Shown here: in pieces, positions 25,591 through 38,716 of the stretch | How positions within the stretch are numbered: the first letter of the stretch is position 1 | Layout of the letters: every line of letters starts with the position of its first letter | Assembly (NCBI RefSeq): GCF_000002995.4 | Contig: NW_025062479.1 | Location: 17,418,721 to 17,482,720 of the forward strand | Length of the DNA: 64,000 bases | From: Brugia malayi | Lineage: Eukaryota > Nematoda > Chromadorea > Rhabditida > Onchocercidae | Direction of reading: 5' to 3' | Position numbers and translations under genes: made by a program | Notes under the pieces: generated by a model | Databases searched by the model: none | Told to the model about the DNA's origin: nothing | Seen by the model: only the letters and a program-made list of their open reading frames with translations

Positions 25591-28536
25591 TTACAATAAC
25601 AATCTCTTTGATTTCAAGTAAAATTCAGGCATGGTTGATAAATATACTAAAAAGAATAAAAGTGCATTTGTAATGAATCCATGGAAAGATATACTTACTT
25701 TTTCAAGCCAATCGGATATGCTGAATGAAAGGATTAAATGTTCTGTGATTGCTTCAATAGCAGGATTTGATATGACTGCAGTACCAGGACGTGTGGATTT
25801 GCGTAGAAATTCCCAACACTCTGTCTGCAAATTCGGAAATTTTCAAAAATATAGCACAATAACACTAAACAGCTCACATATGATAGTTCAATATTATATG
25901 GAGTCCTAATTTTCAAACATATAAACTAGCCATAAAAAATTGGTAGAATGATAAATAATAACTAAATGTGCAGAACGAAAATTACCTAAATCATGATAAA
26001 GAAAATATAACATAATTTTTAAAACTATCATTTTCACAAGAAAAATACTGCAAACCAAGCAGATTATTTACTTGATCAGCAAGTGGAAGAAAGAATGAAA
26101 ACACATTGTGTAAAACGATAACATCAGCAGCACTGACAACTTTAGCTTGTTTTCTAACATCGTCGTTGATAACCTGAAAACTTCGAAAATTCAAAATGCA
26201 TCAATTAAATTTCGCTATTACCTAACCCATGCGATGTGTTACTGTAGAAAAGACAAAACTACAAAATGAATTAAAAATTTTTTCTTTCATGAAAATAGTT
26301 TTTGAGTAAATATATCCAGTTTCTGCTCTTCGTTTCGCGAAAAAAAAAAAACCAACCAATTTCCAGTTTAAAGAAGGTTAGTAAATCAGTATAAGAACTG
26401 CGTAAGCAATTCAGTAATTTCTGTTGGCAAAATTAAAGATCACCACTTAATTAACAGCATTGTAATTAGATATGATAAGGGCGTGTTACATTTTAGTTTT
26501 CACAATAATCATGCTGCAATATATTTAATATGAACGAAAAAAAGGAAGTAATGTAAGAAGCAAGAACAAAGCCACTAAAGGATAAATTTTGTATTAATGA
26601 GCCAGCTGGCTAATCATTTGAAGAAAAAATGAGCATTATGAAAAAAGATCTTTAAGTATTCACTTTTACGTTTGCCTCCATCCCATTATTTTCAATTACT
26701 CTTTTTTGCAGTTTACAAAAGTCTTCATTCATTTCAATACCAATAGCGTTCACCAGTCCACTACTGAAAGCATATATATACGTTTGAAAACAGAATTTTT
26801 GGATACTTAATTATATTCGAGCAAAAGTGTGTAGTCATGTCATAAAAGTTTCATATGAAATTAAAATATTTATTATTACAAAAAACAAACCTGTAACTAT
26901 ATACTGCATACAATACAGCGCCCAATCTTGACCCAACATCAACAATTAACGTACCTTTCATATGCTCACTTAAAGGAACTAATACAGTGAATGCAAACCG
27001 CAGCTGTAAATTATAAAAATAATTAGTTTTTCATTTTTCCGTAGAATTCTATCTTTTTCCAAACATTAACTTCATCAAAATTTCAATGTCATTTGTCACT
27101 TTTCTCTTAGGTTAATGCTAAAGAAATTTCTCATTTTTGCACTTTTGTACGTTTTTTGTGTAGTGGATACTTTATATATAAATTTACAAAAAAAGAAAAT
27201 AAAACTGATAACAACAACAATGAGTGATACTGGAGTGAATTCTGTGTATTCGAATTATTATTTAATCACCTGATTATAGATAAGAAGTCTTATGACACAA
27301 AAGATTAACAGAAATATATGGTAGCATAATATACAATTTTAAAAGTATGTGTATATATGACCTATACGTATACCTAAATATGTGTGTGGTGTATATGGTA
27401 CCTGATCGATACTGAGTGAATGCGAGATAAATGTTAAGGGCATGATTTCCCTGCAACCACATTTCGCACAGTATTCTCGACTCAATGCACCCTGATTCAC
27501 CAATTCATCTACATCGTCATCGTCGTATAAGAAAGCATCGACATGTACCTAAATGCATTCCATCATAAAACAATTATAGGGGAACAAGCATTTTGCACTC
27601 AGTAGTGTAAATGAGTACTTTAATTACAATCTTTTCACAAAATTTAAATGGAATAGAAAAATTACCGTAGTATCACGACTGCAATCGGAATCTAAACCAC
27701 TTTGCGGCCAACACACTGTTTCAGAGGGTAATAACGCTGTCGTTGGCAACTGAAAAAATTATACTGAAGTCTACAATTAAAAGCAAGAAAACACATATTT
27801 CAGATGGGCAGATTTTTCTTTTCAAAACAATTTTTTTCTCATTGTAGCTCTCCACTGTCTAGAGTACCGAGGAAATAAGATTATAAATCATTTGTTCGGG
27901 ACGAACTTACTTGGAAACTTCACCAATGCTAAAACTTCTGTTGAACATCCTACTACCACAAACAGTACTTAAAAAGAGGAATGAGAAAAAAATCTTCAGA
28001 ATTTCATAAATTAATACAAGATGACATGGACGCCAAGTTAATGAGCTGAGGAGAGACATTTTATGATGTGCCGTCCTAGGGTAAGACAAAAATCTATTTT
28101 TCATAAAGTGAAATTAATTAATTGAAATGCTAAGTTCAAGCACATGTGAGAGATGCCAAATTGCCACTTCATCAAACATGACATGAAAAGATTTTATGAA
28201 AATAATACCTCGCTCCTAATATCTACTGCTATCTTTCGCAACAAAACATCGCATTCCGAAGTGGGTTCACTCCTGCCGTCAAATTCAATATTACCACTAT
28301 CTAAAAGCTTGCGCACATCTGTATCAGCAAACATATGGGAAATTTTTTGCTAAGAAGTTTGCCGGAGAGCTGAAAAATATTTTTAAAAAAAGCATAAATG
28401 AGTAAGCATACGTTTTCCATCTGACACAACAAAACTTTCATTGATCCAACTAAGAAATTCTGCTACGCTCTTCGGCTCCACACGATAAAGCAAATTCTGG
28501 AATTCTTCTTCTGCTTGCTCTATGTTCAGAAACATA
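25591..28536 (-). CDS. SAM-dependent methyltransferase-like protein with Cys cluster
   Basis: Multi-exon minus-strand gene. The start ATG at 28536 opens MFLNIEQAEEEFQNLLYRVE; a candidate acceptor (aaatcag) lies about 20 nt upstream. Following pieces are at about 28210-28333 (VRKLLDSGNIEFDGRSE), 27670-27750, and 27410-27550 with VHVDAFLYDDDDVDELV, then REYCAKCGCREIMPLTFISH. The class I methyltransferase core follows: motif I IVDVGSRLGAVLYAVYSYS (about 26890-27003), then AIGIEMNEDFCKLQKRVIEN (about 26660-26763), which has the acidic residue typical after strand 2, and INDDVRKQAKVVSAADVIVL (about 26070-26175). The last exon has TECWEFLRKSTRPGTAVISN and ends at a stop at 25591. The YCAKCGC cluster before motif I could bind a metal. 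The substrate is unknown. Exon edges are approximate. Confidence 0.7.
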
Positions 28537-29487
28537 TTATTTATCTCCAAGAAACCTGATTTATGAACGAATTAATTACATTTACTTCATTTCGTAGGAT
28601 AAAACCTTCGCTCTTCCTACCCATCAAACAATTTATCAATAGGAGTAACCCGTCCACACGAAAGTTTTAGATGTTAAGCATTCTCCTACAAAAACATTTT
28701 TTTTTTTTTTTTTTCAAAACGTAACCTAGTGCAGTAAAGATAGCACCTCTTCATTCTCTGACTTTATTTGTATGTTAGTGCTCAGTATTTGTCCGTGTTC
28801 AATATAATTTAATTTCAACATCAAAATATTGTTCCCTAATATTTATACAACATTTTGCGTAATATCGGAAAGGATATGGAAGGAAAGTATGGAGCAAATC
28901 ATTTCGATTACACATCAAATGCAATTAAGATATCGATTTTTCCTATTTTATTAGTGCTAATGCATTAGGAATTCCGGGAAATTTTGAATGCAAGATCTTT
29001 TAACACGGAAATTTCTTGGTTTTCCCTAGAGATAAACAGCTTTATGGTCCCTGAAAAATTAAGGATTACACCTAGTTTCTGATTCAATGTAAAGCGATGT
29101 GAGGTGTTCACAGTACGTGAGAAATAGTAGAAAAAACACATTTTTTTAAATATGCAGATTTGAGTCACAAGTATGGCTTACAGAAGAAGTCATATATTGA
29201 AATTTTTACATAAAATCGTTCGGGAACCACTTTTACTTATGTGTAATTTCAAATTAAACCAAAAGCGTCTGCGTGTCAAAAAAAAAAAAAGAAAAAGGAA
29301 AACAACAAAAACATATATATATGCAGAAACACATTTCCTGACATGTACAATGCGAGCAAATTTTGAATTAGTAATTTTTAACGGATTTTGACGTATCGCT
29401 AAGGAATTGTCTCTGCTTTTTTTGTTGATTAAGTTCTCAGTTTATATTTTCCTTTTCCTTCACAACCGAAAGACTTTTTGAAACATG
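28537..29487. other. Intergenic gap of about 950 bp between tandem minus-strand genes
   Basis: It lies between the LCMT1 stop and the ATG of the methyltransferase-like gene. It contains a poly-T run on the plus strand at about 28698-28713 and, next to the downstream gene, the candidate trans-splice acceptor near 28556. No coding segment is supported. Confidence 0.55.
28555..28575 (-). promoter_or_regulatory. Candidate spliced-leader acceptor of the methyltransferase-like gene
   Basis: On the minus strand the sequence reads ttcgttcataaatcag, with the AG at 28556-28557, about 20 nt before the start ATG at 28536. No partner donor exon is recognisable nearby, which suits trans-splicing. The acceptor could instead be a cis site for an unseen 5' exon. 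Confidence 0.35.
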
Positions 29488-31931
29488 TCATTTTTTCCAT
29501 TCAAAATCAAATGCATGAGCATTTTTTGAAGCAATAACAAAGCAGTAATGTTCAAGCAACTGCGAAAGTAGGATCTTTTCATCCAGTAATTCCAGCTTCT
29601 CAATCCTGAAAACACAAACATAATTCTACTTGAGCAATTCGTAAATAAAGGATGTCAATTCCCGCTTTAATAAAACTATGCGAGTATCAATTACCAGATT
29701 TACAAATTTGAAAGTGGTATTTACACTGAGTCTTCACAAGAAGACGTAAAATGAATAATGTAAAAGAAGCAACTTCATTCACAAAACCTTTTCACTTGTA
29801 TATCCGGGATTTCCTTCCCATAAATTTCCCACATTGTCTTGACAATAACATTATTCCAACCACTACTAATAAATCTAAAAAAATTTCTATATGAATATGT
29901 ATATAATTTCTATATAAAAGACAACTTAATAAATGGAAATCTCTAAAAAAAAAAAAGAGAGAAAAAAAAAACAGCATGGAACAGAAGAAAAGAAGCATCA
30001 TTTAACAAATAAGAAGCAAGAAACAAAAACAAGAATATATATGACTACGACAGTATCTTTTTTATTATGTGTCAATAAATCTACTATTATGAAATTACTA
30101 ACCGCCTTTTCTGGGCATCTAAATTCTCACAAGCGGCAAGGCCTGGCAAAATTATACCACGTCCATGGAGGTTCGACACCATTATTTTGCCAAACGTATC
30201 GCCTATATTCACCTGAAGTTACTTTACTTTGTTAAAAAGAAAAAAGCTATTCCTAAAGAAAGTAAAATTCGAGTATGAACTTTTATTTGTAATAAATAAA
30301 GTATCCATTTTTCTGAGATTGTGGCAACAACAATAATGAATGTACGGTACTGAAGGATGGCAATACTGACCAACCTTTGATCATGATCATGAGAGGGATT
30401 CAATACAGTATTACTAAAAGCTGGTGACTTACGAAAACGCGGAACTTATAAAATTAAATGTAAATATAAATTTTGAAAACAGAGTAAGTAAAAGAGACCT
30501 GCTCATAATTCAAGAAAAAAGCATTCTCAAACCATCTGACGCATGCTGACAAAAGTGCGTCACTCTGACTTGTTCCCATGTAAACCAGCACACATTCTGC
30601 GATAAATAATGTCGGCAATTTGTAATTTAAATCACAACTGTCAAGTTTTTCCTTGAATTCGCTTAATTGTCTCAAATCCGCACCAACCAAATGGTAATCA
30701 CCTGCATGCAAATCTGAATGTTCCACTTCCTTTGCTAAACAAACAATTTATTAAAACGAAAAACAGTGAATGATATAAATACCTCCTTTCACTCGTTTAT
30801 CATCTTATTGTTTTAAATGACTTAAAATTTCGTTTTGTACCATCTGTTTGTATGTAACCTTAAATTAAGATTCAGTTTAGGCCCAATGTTCCTTAAAAGT
30901 AATAATTACTCACGCTGTTCCGAAAACATAGAAACCAGATTAGGTGAACCAGGCCTTCGCATTTGTCGAATCTTCTTGGCAGTGACTGAACTAAAATCTG
31001 CTTCAACATATCGATAAAGCTGTTTTCCCTCCTCTTTCAGTCTCCAATACAAAGTGTCAAATCCTGCACCGAGATTAATAATTTGGCGTTTTTCAGGGAA
31101 TGCCTTAAAAAAGGTATGTTAGCAGAGGCAAGAAAAGAGAACAACTAGTAAGTGCTAAAACACCGTTCCGTCCTTTCTGTTTCATTTTGAGTCAAAGCTT
31201 AGTTCTAAAAGTTCCAATTTGTAACATGTAATCAGCTCTGTAAACAAAGCGTTCTACCACCTAAAAAATAACCTAATCATACTTTTAAAAATGCATCCAC
31301 AACGGCTTTAACTGCTACAATCCTGGCCCAATAACCACGTGAAATTTCAGGATCACGACGAAGATTACAATCCTCACCCAGTATAAATCGATGAACATAT
31401 GCATCTTTGAAATAATTTAGCTGAAATTTTCCACATCGAAGTAGGAGTACGTCATTTCAAGAAAAGTCAATCAACGAATGGTGTAAAGTAACAAGTAAGA
31501 AAATCCTTCGTTTATAAAGACTTTACAACCAAAACTTTGCTTAAAATTCCTGAGCTCCTTCACCTGATCAATGTCTTAGCCGAATAATCACATAAGTTCG
31601 ACTTTATTCTAGTGGAAGTGGTTCTAACGTAGTCGTATTCAAAACATTTTAGAAGATTACATTTTCAGAATTAGCATGATCCTTCTAAATTTTAAGGAAA
31701 AAAATTACAAGCACATATCTATATAAATCGATGGACATATGAGCTTACACAGGAAGTACTGAAGTAATAAATTTAGAAAAAAGGGTTTACTTTAGATGCT
31801 ATGTACTTGCATTCAGTAGCATCATCGTTTGTTTTCTGTACTGAATAGTCATCAGAGACAGATGCCGATCTTCGACGAATACCAATTTCTGTCCCCAAAT
31901 AACCATCCCCAAGCTCTGCTTCCGGTTCCAT
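29488..31931 (-). CDS. lcmt-1: Leucine carboxyl methyltransferase 1 (PP2A methyltransferase)
   Basis: Seven exons, all in phase: 31791-31931, 31283-31420, 30914-31103, 30499-30734, 30103-30212, 29788-29874, 29488-29605. They give 339 residues; human LCMT1 has 334. Members methylate the C-terminal leucine carboxylate of the PP2A catalytic subunit, using S-adenosylmethionine, and so control assembly of PP2A holoenzymes. Family hallmarks in order: LNYFKDAYVHRFI, EISRGYWARIVAV, the SAM-binding IINLGAGFDTLYWRLK, a YRYVEADFSSVTAKK segment, DYHLVGADLRQLSEFKEKL, and PTLFIAECVLVYMGTSQSD followed by FFLNYEQV. After these come the C-terminal strands SGWNNVIVKTMWEIY and RIEKLELLDE. The order and content match the PPM1/LCMT family throughout. 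The ATG at 31931 is the first in frame after an acceptor 23 nt upstream. The gene looks intact. Confidence 0.95.
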
Positions 31932-33057
31932 ATTTGAAGGATGGTATGGTCTTTCTATAAAACTTGCATTTTTATTAAGATAAAAATTTAAATCGAACGG
32001 CAGATAGTGAAGCTCTTAGGGAATATTTATCCTCCTGACAACATTATTATTCATGAAGCAAAACGAACTTGCTGATAAAAATTGCTAATTGATTTTTACG
32101 TTTGTGTTTCATAAGCACCATAGGGAACAAGCATTAAAATGTTCCAGCACTGTTCTTTTCTTTCCAAAAGCTCTCACATTTTTGTGAAAAAAAAATTCCA
32201 ATTGAATTTCATAAGCTACCATTAAAATTAAGATAATAAAGATAATTCGATTAATTAAATAATATCTCATTCGTTCAAGGAGTTAGAGATATATTAAATG
32301 ATAATGGGTCACTTCCGCTTACGAAACTACCGAATCAATCAATCCTACCTATCATCAAACATATTTTCACAGTGCATTCTTTATTTACTATTTCAGGACG
32401 TTAGATTACCTTCCTGAATCTCTAAAACATTTAAGGCTTGCAGCCGAGTTCTGACTCCGCAAGTTATTAACGATACAATGATATTAAGTTATAGCCAATA
32501 CAGTCCATGTTTTTTATCCCGTTATCAGTCTTCACCGTCAGTCAGTTATAGGTGAATCTATCCATTTCATGTGTTATAGATGAAATTAAAATGGAAAAAC
32601 TTGGATTTTTTTATTTTCAACTGAAATAGTAGTAATGGTGGTCAAAAGCAATCGCAAGTAAAATATTTGAAACTTGTCTAATTTTTCGGACGCTAACGGA
32701 AACCAAGACAAAAAAAAGTTTTATTCGTCAATAACTCTTACTCAACAATGAAAACAACAATAAATAAGACTTCTAAGTTTCAGAAATGAACACTAAATGA
32801 TCGATAATCGAATACAATCAATTTTCAAGACAACAATCGGTGGAAATGTAGTAAATAGTATCTTCTAACACCTTGGAAAAAAGTTTGAACGCGTTTGTAA
32901 ATGAAGAATCGGATTTTTTAATCAACCGAGATTAAAGAACCATTAAATTTTTCTTGCTTCATCTTCTAAATGTCCTAAAGCATTTAACAAATAGTTCTTT
33001 CGAAAGAACTAAATGTCACTGCCTTTCCCGGAGCACTGGTTAGTTCTTAACAACATT
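31932..33057. other. Intergenic gap of about 1.1 kb between pus-1 and lcmt-1
   Basis: This gap separates the stop codon of the pseudouridine synthase gene and the start of lcmt-1, both on the minus strand. It is AT-rich and contains no supported exon other than the candidate acceptor just before lcmt-1. Confidence 0.55.
31954..31975 (-). promoter_or_regulatory. Candidate spliced-leader acceptor of lcmt-1
   Basis: On the minus strand gcaagttttatag ends with AG at 31955-31956, 23 nt before the LCMT1 ATG. No matching donor is evident upstream, which is consistent with trans-splicing, but a leader exon in the intergenic gap cannot be excluded. Confidence 0.35.
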
Positions 33058-36000
33058 TCAAAGAAAAGATGTAGCAGAAGTATCAGGACTCCCCATTCTT
33101 TTCGGACAACTACTCAGAACAGCTGTACTGTTTGTGCAATTTCCTTCTGAATTTTCCCTTGACTGTGAATTTGAATCCTTTTTCATAAGTTCCACCACTA
33201 CATTATCTCTTCGTTTTGATCCATTTAAAATCTGGTTTTTTTCTTTTAATTTTTCATTTGCATGCTGAAAATAAACGTAACTGAATCAAAAAAATGTTTT
33301 CCAATGCATTCCATGATTTTAACTGACAAACCAAATATTTATCAGCTTCTTTCTAGTTCTACTTAATGTTTTTTTTTTTTTTTTTTTTTGATCCAAGCGA
33401 TAGTTAGACCAGTTAGAATAATTTCCGGCAAACATTTTATTAGAAAACAAAAAATTTTCAACTCAACTATGTCATCTCATATAACATTTCATTAATTCGG
33501 TAAAGCAAATAAACAAACTGACATATGCATGATCAGAAGCTAGTCCTAATGGTGACCTTTCCCTTGATTCCCTTGTAATTTTAGGTATCGTTATATCGTG
33601 CCTTATTAAGGTAGTTAACCATAAGAACATTCTGAAATGTTGAGATGAAATTTTCGAGTTAATAAAGATTCAATTATGTCCTATTACCACACCCACATAT
33701 ACACATATATTTTTCAAATTTCATTGTTACATACTTCTTCAAAGAATTTTCAAGATACTGATACTATACAAACTTGGAAAATAGTGCATTGCGCGGAGCA
33801 GAGTGGGAATGACATGATGGTCCAAATTCTATTGTGATGTTAAGCTATGTCGTGAGATTGCTAACAATCATGCATGGGACAAATCTACATAGTAATAGTC
33901 AATGAGTCTAAAGGGAAGATTAACTAAAAATCCTGAGATGACAGCATAAATAAAAACAGATTTCATTTAAAAAAAAAAAAGATCCAGAAACTAACGATTG
34001 CGTGGCAAGCTCTTGACGGTAAATTTCCGAAATTATGTAAAATTGTCGAAATTCATCAGCCTTAGTTTCAATTTCTTCACCCCAGTTATTCAATGTCTGG
34101 TGTGTTTTTTCATGCCACTTGTCATATCTTTCATAGTGTACTTTGTCTAACACCAAACCTAGACCGGGTGCCTTCGGCACATCCATCTAAAACAAACTGA
34201 TTCCATAATTTAAAATGCATAAAAAAGTGAACCATTAATTTTATGATTACCTTAATTTTGTTTTTAGGAAATACTGAGTGAAGTACTCCTTTTACGAACT
34301 CTTCCATTGTAATGGTAAGAGATAGAGAAATTTGAAATTATTTAATGATATTTTCCATTGAAGCTTCTACAAAAATCTAGCAAAAGTAGGTGAAAAAAGA
34401 CTTGAAAAAGGTATATGACTTGAATAACTACTAAATTATTATAATTTCATCCATCTCAATCCACAGATATATGCCCTATCACTACGACCATAACTTTAAG
34501 ATTTTCTTGCTGTCCATTTGCATTTAGAGAGCAAAAAGCTTACTCGCTCACTCAGAAATGTATTTGCAACCTCAGTTTTGCCACAGAGACCCCTGAAAGT
34601 TGCTACCGTCATCCCTGAAATTGAACCAGAATTCATATTTTAAACATGTTGAAAAATGTTTGCTTGATAAAGTCAAAAATTAAATCTCTAAAACAAAAAG
34701 CACCTATCATTTTTCGAATTTGATGCAGCATAAAGCTTTGTCCAGTGATATAAAGAGTAATAAATTCAACCATACCACCCCGGACTTCATCTTCAACAAG
34801 CTGTGTTGGACCACATTTGAAATCATGTATATATCGCATGCTGCTTCGATCTTCATAAGTTCTAAAAATATTTTAGCAAAAAATTAAAGATCAGATAGTA
34901 ACACTAAATAAAACTTTACACTGCGATTCCTAAAACGACTATTGCTAAATTCAAACCCTTGAAGTGATACTGCTATATCGAGAGAATAATAGAGGTAGAT
35001 AATTATGTTGATCCATAAAAACTTCTATCATCCCAAGCGGCTAATCTCAATGTTTTCCGATCCTAACCGATGCTGCAGAAGCCTAGCAAATTCTCAATTT
35101 TTTGCCTACTGTATCATTTCAACTTTTTTCTTTTTTACAACTTAAGAATCATGTAACGAAACATAGTATAAGCTCCAACACAAAAATGGCTTATGAAATT
35201 TAAAAATCAACATTTAGTGTAGTTTTTACTGTTGTAGTTCTATGTCACAAAAAAAAAAAAAAATTGGAGAGCTCACCTAGAAAATTCCTGAGCAAAACAT
35301 TGAAAGTAACTTTTGATCTCACTCCCGCTGCCAGAGTCATAACAATTTTTCCACAAATTTAACGAGAACCGCAATATACAACAAAGGACTGAATACCCAC
35401 ATAAAAGGATCGTCTATTATTAAGGTTGTCCGGCAGGCGTCCCACATACAATATAACTAATCTTTTAAAATAAAAATTCTGCTTGAAGGAAATAATCCCC
35501 CCATAATGATGCAATATTTTTAAATGTTATCCTCAATTGTAGGTCTTCGTCAAATTTTGGACTTCACCAGTTCTTCCTTCGCATCAATTAAAGAAAAAAA
35601 TTCCTCAACGAAGAAAACGTGAAAAGACATATCCCACAAGCATTCATTTTCAGTAGATATCGATTTAAAATCTTTCTCTAGTCTAATAAGAGATAAAATG
35701 CCCATGTTTATGAAAAAAATATACATGGAGATCCGGTATTCAAGTTTTATTAAGTAGTCAAAATGCTTCGTGAACAGACAGAAAATCACTGGATATACAT
35801 TTCAGCTATTCTATTTCAAATTGTAAAAGGATGGTAAAGCTATCGTTCCTGGGTATTAGAAAAAATTCTATCCCGACTAATTTATCATGACATTTTAAAT
35901 ATTCTATTGCTGAAGATGGATTTAAGTAAACCATTTAGCATGAACACAATTCAGAAAGATGATACATATCACACAGCTTACAATTCACGACAAAGGATGA

Positions 36001-38716
36001 CTGGAATAAGATTTCGTACAAAAGCTATCTATAAAAATAACTGAAATTCCTGATGATTCCATATTTCTGCTTGTCAATTCAGCAACAAAATTCTATTTCA
36101 ACACAAAGATTATTAGGGAAAGATGTTCAATATTTACTGGTAAGATGACCACAGTACTTGAAATTGCCACATTTCTTTGAAATAGAAACTGAGTTCTAGC
36201 ATAATGGAGGTGGAAAAATAAAAGTAGGGCATGCTGGTGGTGCTCGAAGGTTAATTTTTTCACTTTTTTTTTTGCAGATGATTTATAAGAATTCATTCTT
36301 AGAAGGAAATACTGCAGCTACCAACTATCATAAAAACTATTAACCCCGATGGCAGTCGGATCAAAAGAAAAAAAAAAAACTTTTTGCAGTTAGGAACATA
36401 TTTCAAATGTCACCATGCTTCTTTATCTAACTCACAGAGTAGCGTAGAAGGATTAGAAAACTGAGTCATGTTGTTGGCCACTGAATCAAAAACTCGCCTT
36501 CCGGAAGTATAATTGAAAAAATTATGCGTTCCTTTGTACAATGCAAGTAAATCATTCAATTCAGCAATAGATGTTTCGCTCATGCGGAAACCACTGGTTG
36601 TCAACTGAAATTAAATGCAATATTTCAACAAAGGGAACATTTTCTTAATTTTAAAAGGTTTCTTATCGAAATGTTTTTACAATTCATCTGAAAGAAGAAA
36701 TTAAACTTGAATACATGACGTAAAGAACAGCACAGCACCTCATCTGCCCTAGCAAATGCATAAGTCGGCAAGGTATAAGAATAAGTTCGTTTATCACAAT
36801 TTTTATGAGCTTTGAAGGACCGGGTTGCACGTCTAGAAATATTAATTTATTAAAATTTTCCGTGAAGTGTCAGAAAAAAAACACTTATTTACATCATGAA
36901 TGCTGTTTACAAATATAAGTATAACTGTAGTTAAGAAGAAATTATGATTAGCACTAACGAAACAATATTAAATCCATTTCCATTAAACAATCAAGAAGAA
37001 CTGAAACATACCTAACACCCAGAACCCTAATTTCTTCAGGTAAATGTGTATTTAATTTATCAGTGGCTGTTTTTAGAAAATATTCGTGATTTTCTGGAGC
37101 TAGCCGCATCGAGCACATCTAAATTTCGAAAAAAAGGATCACAAGCTGCAATAATAAAAATTTTCACTTCATTAAATAATGAGACAATTACTTGAATTAT
37201 ACCTGCCGAGCTGCGGATACGGAACGATCTGTCCTAGCAGCTCTCTGAAATGCAAAACGAACTGGACTAAAAACATCATTCTCACAAATGTATCCGCATT
37301 TAGCCATCGCTTTGAACAATTCGCCCTCAATTGTGGGAAAATCTTTTTGCACCTGTAAATAATCCATATTCATCTATATCCAAGTGCAACAAAAGACACA
37401 AGTTTGAGTAAATAATCAAGATATCGGTGTACAATCATAACATCCCAGATTATAACATAATAAATTTCTGTTTGTCTGAGATCCGAAATTAATTTTTGTT
37501 ACCCATCCTTTGTCAGTGTATGCTCAGGTATTGCCAATACTGTGCATTAATATCGCAAACTCCCAACTCATAAAACAGAGGCCTCATATTTTGATTTAGA
37601 CCAATACAAAGCGATGGATAAAAAGTAACAACTGAAATAATTGAAACTAGAGATTATTTGTTGCAGTCATTACATCCAAAAGTCAATTGTGAGCTTCTGA
37701 CAATTATTTAATTTCAAGTCCATTCATTTAATTTTCAACTGTTTTCTATTTTTTAACTTATTGCAGCGTAAATTATAAAGAAGCCAAAATAAAGAAAGCG
37801 ATGTGTTAATAATGTCCGAGTCTAAACCATGAAGAAGGGATAATGTTCATGCATCAAATCAGATCGTTTCAGTTCGTGAGCAGTAAAAAACATATGCTTG
37901 GAGAATTATATATTGATCCCTTATTTTCAAAAAGTAACACATCAACCATTTGATCTACGCAAAAATTGTAAACAGTGAGGTAACCAAAGTTTTTCTGAAG
38001 TAAAATAAAAAAAATTATTGAATCAATATATGTATATAAAAAGAATCTTAAAAATGCAAATTTTTCAAAAAAGAAAAACATATTTCAAAGTAAGTCATTC
38101 GGCGTCGACCTTCAAAAAAAAAAAAAAAAAAAGAACTATGGATTACCGAAAAGCACAACACACTATACAATGATTATAGGTATTAAGAACCATAAAAAAT
38201 CACGCAAAATTAAAGTACGAATAGAATAAATATCTTCAGAAAGCTAATAATGTCTTTACCTGCATACCATTGTACTTCTTGCCTTGATATGCCAGCAGCA
38301 ATGCGTAAGAATATTCTTTTCTTCTGCTCTTTCTTACAGGCTCATCTATAAGTATTATGGGCGACAAATTTTTAGGTGGCCACACAAACTAAATCAAAGA
38401 ATTATATTTCAATCTGCAAATGAGTTTTGAAACAAGTTTTTAAAGGTTCTAATAACGAGTAAAGATAAGTGGCTAATATGCTAATCGCAAATTTTTCAGC
38501 ATTGCGTGCTCATCCTAGACTAAAGAGCTCCAGACACAGTATCTATGCCAAATTAATAGATTGAAGTCAACAAATTTCAAAAGCAGTGCAAAAAAACTAA
38601 CCAATATCACCAGCCGAATCAGCTGGAGCGAGCAAAGAAACGTCCATCCACTTATCCTTCACCTGTTTTACTTTTCTTAGTACATTCCGCAGGCAAACAC
38701 TGACATTTTTTAGCAT
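33058..38716 (-). CDS. pus-1: tRNA pseudouridine synthase 1 (TruA/PUS1 family)
   Basis: Multi-exon minus-strand gene; the enzyme isomerises uridines to pseudouridine in tRNAs of nucleus and mitochondria. First exons: 38602-38716, 38260-38345, 37203-37352, one ending at 37118 on its 5' side, then about 36730-36835, 36427-36604, 34690-34860, 34255-34310, 33985-34186, 33529-33633 and 33058-33270. Hallmarks: the N-terminal strand YSYALLLAYQGKKYNGMQ, the catalytic motif FQRAARTDRSVSA with Asp at about residue 109, KLNTHLPEEIRVLG, CDKRTYSYTLPTYAF, LLALYKGTHNFFNYTSGR, ITGQSFMLHQIRKMIGA and MDVPKAPGLGLVLDKVHYE. The tail exon is Ser/Asn/Lys-rich (stop at 33058-33060). The basic, hydrophobic start MLKNVSVCLRNVLRKVKQVK could be a mitochondrial targeting peptide, as in human PUS1. 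Internal exon edges are approximate. Confidence 0.92.

Noticed and set aside
29933..30235. 100-codon plus-strand frame
   Set aside because: Its 3' part is antisense to an LCMT1 exon and its 5' part is an A-rich intron.
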